Shown here: positions 38,273-41,891 of the stretch, piece by piece
Layout of the letters: each line of letters opens with the position of its first letter
Numbering within the stretch: the first letter of the stretch is position 1
Source: Planctomycetaceae bacterium
GTDB lineage: Bacteria > Planctomycetota > Planctomycetia > Pirellulales > Pirellulaceae
Direction of reading: 5' to 3'
DNA: 41,891 bases
Assembly (NCBI GenBank): GCA_021298315.1
Contig: JAJTFC010000046.1
Span: forward strand, 1 to 41,891
Made by a program: the position numbers and the translations under genes
Notes under the pieces: model-generated
Database searches by the model: none
Told to the model about the DNA's origin: nothing
The model's input: the letters and a program-made list of their open reading frames with translations, nothing else

Positions 38273-40105
38273 ATGCCTCAGATTTCATTGGAAAACGTTT
38301 CGGTAGGCTTTCGTGGCCCGCTACTTCTGGATCAGGTGCAAGCTCGGATCGAGTCGGGGGACAAAATCGGTTTGTTGGGTCGAAACGGTTCTGGCAAGAC
38401 GACGCTCATGAGGATGCTTTTGGGGCTGGAACGGCCGGAGGCCGGAAGGATCGAGATCCAAGAGGGGCTCAAGATCGCTTGTGTTCCTCAAGAAGTCCCA
38501 CCCGGGACATCGGGTCGCGTCTTGGATGTAGTTTGCAGTGGGTTGCCTGAGGAGTACTTGTTAGAGGAGAACCATTGGAAGAAGGATCAGTCGCTCGAAC
38601 GGATTTTTGCCCAATTGCAACTTGATCCACAAGCGGACTTCGAGCGACTATCGATCGGGCTCAAGCGACGAACGCTTTTGGGAAAGGCGATTGTGGGCTC
38701 TCCGGATGTGCTCATGCTCGACGAGCCCACGAACCACTTGGACATCGACTCGATCTTATGGTTAGAGAATTTCCTTGCCGGCTTTTCAAAGACGCTGATC
38801 TTTGTGACGCACGATCGGGCCTTTTTGACCAAGATCGCCACGCGGATTTTGGAGATCGATCGGGGCAAGCTCTTTGACTGGGAGTGCGACTACCAAACGT
38901 TTTTGAAGCGCAAAGAGCAAGCGCTATTAGCCCAGGAGAAGCAGGACGCGTTGTTTGATAAAAAGCTGGCGATCGAAGAGACGTGGATTCGCACGGGGAT
39001 CAAAGCCCGGCGCACGCGCAATGAGGGTAGAGTTCGAAGGCTTGAAGCGATGCGCAAGGAGCGATTTGCAAGACCCCGCAAGACCGGTTCGATGAATCTG
39101 TCGATCGATTCCGGTGAACGCAGTGGCATGCTGGTTTGCGATCTTCAGGAAGCATCGTTTGGGTATGGCACCGAACCGATCGTCAAGGACTTGGATATAA
39201 CCATCATGCGAGGGGACAAGATCGGGATACTCGGTCGCAACGGGGCAGGTAAGTCGACGCTCCTAAAAGGGATCCTCGGGGAGTTGGCTCCCATAGGGGG
39301 CAATGTCCGTCTTGGAACCAATTTGCAGATCGCTTACTTTGATCAAAACCGAGATATACTCGATCCGAGTCTTACGGCGGAGGAAAACGTCGGGGTTGGC
39401 AGAACGAGTGTGACGGTCAATGGTCGAAACAAGCATGTGATTGGATACTTGCAGGAATTCCTTTTTACACCCGAGGAAGCTCGATCGAAGATTCAATTTT
39501 TTTCGGGTGGGCAGCGCAATCGTTTGCTTTTGGCAAAGCTCTTTGCGCAGCCGGCGAATCTTTTGGTCATGGACGAACCGACCAACGATTTGGATGCCGA
39601 GTCGCTTGAGATTCTCGAGGAGCGACTCGTCGAGTACGAGGGCACCTTGCTAGTCGTCAGCCACGATCGGGCTTTTCTCAACAACGTCGTTACGAGCATG
39701 ATTGTCTTTGAGCCGACAGGGATTCGAGAGTACGTCGGCGGGTACGACGATTGGTTGCGGCAGTCCAAGGTTTCAGCGGCAAATCCGGTTGGAGCTAAGT
39801 CGAGTTCGAAAGCCCCTGTTGCATCGGCTGCCTTGGCGAGTTCAGGATCGAAACCTCAGACCGACAAGCTTGCATCGCAGAAGCTCAGTTACAAAGAAAA
39901 ACTTGAATTGGAGTCGCTTCCGAGTTTGATTGAAAAGTTGGAGTCCCAGCAAACGGAACTTCATCAACGCATGTCCGCACCGGATTACTTTAAACGGCCG
40001 TCAGTCGAATTGACTGCAGATGCCAAAAGCATGGAATCGCTCGATGCAAAGTTGCTCGAGGCTTACGAGCGACTCGAATCGTTAGAATCCCGACAAAACG
40101 GATAA
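38273..40105 (+). CDS. uup: ABC-F ATPase, Uup-like
   Basis: 610 residues, soluble, no membrane segments. Two ABC modules: Walker A GRNGSGKTT near residue 37 with Walker B LMLDEPTNHLD, and Walker A GRNGAGKST near 320 with signature FSGGQRNRLLLAK and Walker B LVMDEPTNDLD. The first signature reads LSIGLKRR instead of LSGGxxxR. Between the modules is the helical linker typical of ABC-F proteins, and the C-terminal 90 residues are a coiled coil (KLSYKEKLELESLPSLIEKL...) as in Uup. ABC-F proteins bind ribosomes or structured nucleic acid rather than transport; the Uup-type tail favours that subgroup. The exact role, including any antibiotic protection, cannot be deduced. Confidence 0.92.
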   Translation: MPQISLENVSVGFRGPLLLDQVQARIESGDKIGLLGRNGSGKTTLMRMLLGLERPEAGRIEIQEGLKIACVPQEVPPGTSGRVLDVVCSGLPEEYLLEENHWKKDQSLERIFAQLQLDPQADFERLSIGLKRRTLLGKAIVGSPDVLMLDEPTNHLDIDSILWLENFLAGFSKTLIFVTHDRAFLTKIATRILEIDRGKLFDWECDYQTFLKRKEQALLAQEKQDALFDKKLAIEETWIRTGIKARRTRNEGRVRRLEAMRKERFARPRKTGSMNLSIDSGERSGMLVCDLQEASFGYGTEPIVKDLDITIMRGDKIGILGRNGAGKSTLLKGILGELAPIGGNVRLGTNLQIAYFDQNRDILDPSLTAEENVGVGRTSVTVNGRNKHVIGYLQEFLFTPEEARSKIQFFSGGQRNRLLLAKLFAQPANLLVMDEPTNDLDAESLEILEERLVEYEGTLLVVSHDRAFLNNVVTSMIVFEPTGIREYVGGYDDWLRQSKVSAANPVGAKSSSKAPVASAALASSGSKPQTDKLASQKLSYKEKLELESLPSLIEKLESQQTELHQRMSAPDYFKRPSVELTADAKSMESLDAKLLEAYERLESLESRQNG

Positions 40106-40165
40106 AAGCCCTGGGTTTGTCCGATCTGTGGGCCCCAAGTAAACTCCCAATTCGGGGTACGGGTG

Positions 40166-40174
40166 TGTTATAAT
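40166..40174 (+). promoter_or_regulatory. Extended -10 promoter for the cytochrome c gene
   Basis: TGTTATAAT carries a consensus -10 (TATAAT at 40169-40174) with a TG one base upstream, 41 bp before the ATG at 40216. No good -35 is present at 17 bp, which is acceptable for extended -10 promoters. Confidence 0.5.
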
Positions 40175-40215
40175 CGAGGAGGTTGCGATTCTTACCCGCC
40201 TAGAGTTGATCGAGC

Positions 40216-41891
40216 ATGCGCGCATTACAAAGTTGCTGGATTGGGTGCCTGATGGTCTGGGCCGCCTTGGCCGCCGGTGCAGTCGGCGTTGCTCAGGAAG
40301 CTCCTCCGAGGAACGCATTGGCGCCGGAAAAACTTGAGTTTTTTGAGACAAAGGTTCGACCGATCCTGGTTCAAAGGTGCTATGAGTGCCACAGCGGCCA
40401 GGAGTCCAATGGGGGGTTAAGGCTCGATTATCGAGAGGGGCTACTCAAAGGTGGTGATTCGGGGCCGGCGCTTCAAGCCGATGAGCCGCAAGGCAGCTTG
40501 TTGCTTTGCGCTATCCGGTACCAAAATGCCGACTTGCAAATGCCTCCCAGTGGCAAACTCGATGCATCGGAGATCGAAGTGCTAGAGACTTGGGTCGCCC
40601 AAGGAGCGGTCGACCCAAGGGCGGATTTGCCCTCGGGATCAAGCGACAAGCCTCAGGGGATGAGCATCCAGGATGGGCGAAATTTCTGGTCGATGATGCC
40701 GCTTAAGCCCGTAGAGGTTCCGCGTGCTGTGGATGCCGATTGGTGTCGAAATCCAATCGATGCATTCGTTTTAAAAGAGCTGGATTCCAATGGACTAAGG
40801 CCCTCACCGGAGTCTTCTCGTCGAGAAATCCTCAGGCGAGTGACTCTAGGACTCATCGGTTTGGTTCCAGAGTCTCAGGAATACAAGGCTTTTGAACAAG
40901 ACACTGCGCCGGAGGCTTATGAACGTCAAGTCGATCGCTTACTTAGTTCTGAGCAATACGGGGTTCGTTTTGGTCGGCATTGGCTCGATGTGGCTAGGTA
41001 TTCCGACTCGAATGGATTGGATGAAAACATCGCTTACGGGAACGCATGGAGATACCGAGACTATGTCGTCGAAGCGTTCAACTCAGATAAACCCTTCGAT
41101 CGGTTCATCGAGGAACAAATCGCTGGTGATTTGCTGCCGGATGCCGACCGACAGTCCAAGACGGCTACGGGCTTCTTGGTTCTTGGCGCCAAGGTGCTTG
41201 CTGAACCGGATCGGGACAAGTTAACGATGGACACGATCGATGAGCAACTCGACACCATCGGCAAAGCCTTTATGGGAATGACCCTCGGCTGCGCTCGTTG
41301 CCACGATCACAAGTTCGACCCGATCAAGCAGCGAGACTATTACGCGCTAGCGGCAATCCTCAAGGGAACCAAAACATTTGGGGATAGCAACTTTGGTGCG
41401 ATCAAGCATTGGAATGAGATTTCTTATGCGAACCCACAAGAGAAGGAACAACTCAAAGCGATCGACGCTCAGATCGCCGAGAAAAATGGAGCTTGGAATA
41501 AGCTCAAGAGTGAGGCGATCGGCAAACTTCGAGAACAGGTTCGAAAGCAAGCAGCCGACTATTTGGCCGTGGCAAGCAAGTTGACTTCGGAGGCAACTCT
41601 CAACGAATGGGCTCAGGTTGGCGAGGAATTAAAATTGCATCCGAGAGTCTTGGCCAACTCTCGCCGTTACTTGGACAATCACCGCCAGGAGCCCTTGTTT
41701 GCTAAGTGGCATGAGTTGGCAGGTCATGGGGATCATCAAGCGATTCGAGACTATTACCAAGAACTCTTCGAGCGAGCCTTGGGGGAGTGGGAGAAGGCCA
41801 AGGCAGCCGACGCACAGGTCAAGAAGCTTGAGGATTCGACCCTTGAGGCCGCCCGAGTTGCACTTGGGGATGTTGGCGGTTTTCTTGCGAT
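40216..41891 (+). CDS. Planctomycete cytochrome c (PSCyt1) and DUF1549 protein, partial
   Basis: Open from ATG 40216 to the window end, 558 codons visible. A signal peptide (MRALQSCWIGCLMVWAALAA...) is followed by a PSCyt1 domain with haem motif CYECH (about residues 56-60) and MPPSGKLDASEIEVLETWV. A DUF1549 (PSCyt2) domain follows with NPIDAFVLKELDSNGLRPSP, YGVRFGRHWLDVARYSDSNG and a second CxxCH in LGCARCHDHKFDPI. A DUF1553 domain should come after the window edge. The last part visible is a coiled-coil-like insertion of about 150 residues. These exported haem proteins are much expanded in planctomycetes and are often linked to sulfatase or carbohydrate degradation clusters; the redox partner is unknown. 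Confidence 0.93.
   Translation, partial: MRALQSCWIGCLMVWAALAAGAVGVAQEAPPRNALAPEKLEFFETKVRPILVQRCYECHSGQESNGGLRLDYREGLLKGGDSGPALQADEPQGSLLLCAIRYQNADLQMPPSGKLDASEIEVLETWVAQGAVDPRADLPSGSSDKPQGMSIQDGRNFWSMMPLKPVEVPRAVDADWCRNPIDAFVLKELDSNGLRPSPESSRREILRRVTLGLIGLVPESQEYKAFEQDTAPEAYERQVDRLLSSEQYGVRFGRHWLDVARYSDSNGLDENIAYGNAWRYRDYVVEAFNSDKPFDRFIEEQIAGDLLPDADRQSKTATGFLVLGAKVLAEPDRDKLTMDTIDEQLDTIGKAFMGMTLGCARCHDHKFDPIKQRDYYALAAILKGTKTFGDSNFGAIKHWNEISYANPQEKEQLKAIDAQIAEKNGAWNKLKSEAIGKLREQVRKQAADYLAVASKLTSEATLNEWAQVGEELKLHPRVLANSRRYLDNHRQEPLFAKWHELAGHGDHQAIRDYYQELFERALGEWEKAKAADAQVKKLEDSTLEAARVALGDVGGFLA

Noticed and set aside
1-41891. tRNA, rRNA or tmRNA genes
   Set aside because: No cloverleaf, conserved rRNA stretch or tmRNA tag was seen while reading both strands.

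Overview
The window reads as chromosomal DNA of a planctomycete, most likely of the Pirellulales (Pirellula/Rhodopirellula/Blastopirellula type). The basis is gene content: a DUF1559 prepilin-like protein, a planctomycete cytochrome c (PSCyt1 plus DUF1549) protein, a PEP-CTERM protein, several SUMF1-domain proteins, a DUF4332 protein, a planctomycete-style leucine-rich repeat tail and TACTCG-type intergenic repeats. I see no rRNA, tRNA or CRISPR array.

Region 1 (1-6.9 kb) is accessory and eroded. It holds the tail of a leucine-rich repeat protein, an IS66 TnpB scrap, two small immunity-like genes without a toxin, and a scrap of a tyrosine recombinase. Next comes an AbiEi-type antitoxin gene whose start lies beside a 16-bp inverted repeat. 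In the position where its AbiEii toxin is expected there is instead an internally deleted zeta-toxin-like ATPase. Two secreted SUMF1-domain proteins follow, with a second recombinase remnant between them. Three intergenic arrays of TTGAC-type words spaced at 9 bp lie around these genes.

Region 2 (7.0-16.6 kb) is one tight co-directional operon: MoxR ATPase, DUF58, BatA/VWA membrane protein, a roughly 1,100-residue DUF4175-like membrane coiled-coil protein, and a VWA/glutamine-amidotransferase-like membrane protein. It ends at a strong terminator. The set suggests an AAA+ ATPase acting with VWA proteins at the membrane to assemble or remodel an envelope target that the sequence does not identify.

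Region 3 (16.6-32 kb) is a mosaic. It contains an IS110 remnant that abuts a third, signal-less SUMF1 gene; a DUF188 gene between two copies of an inverted-repeat element; apolipoprotein N-acyltransferase; a small secreted protein; DUF1559; an XRE regulator with a SnoaL-like domain; an RluA-family pseudouridine synthase; a sulfotransferase fragment; DUF3309; a B12-binding radical SAM protein; a small hypothetical; a sialate O-acetylesterase-like protein; a PEP-CTERM protein; and a DUF1254/DUF1214 protein. Three copies of a previously unfamiliar 133-bp element with imperfect terminal inverted repeats surround the esterase gene, and one supplies the 3-prime end of that gene.

Region 4 (32-41.9 kb) is more housekeeping in character. 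It starts with an 833-residue protein that looks like a Rad50/YhaN-type ATPase with a destroyed Walker A motif joined to tandem DUF4332 helix-hairpin-helix domains. It continues with an ecotin homologue (Arg at P1, no disulfide), a flippase-like membrane protein, metK, a SnoaL-like secreted protein, an ABC-F ATPase, and the 5-prime part of a planctomycete cytochrome c protein that runs off the window.

The most novel signals to me are the 133-bp repeat family, the AbiEi/zeta chimera with its operator, the pseudo-ATPase/DUF4332 protein and the 9-bp-phased TTGAC arrays. All functional statements rest on reading motifs by eye; no database search was possible.
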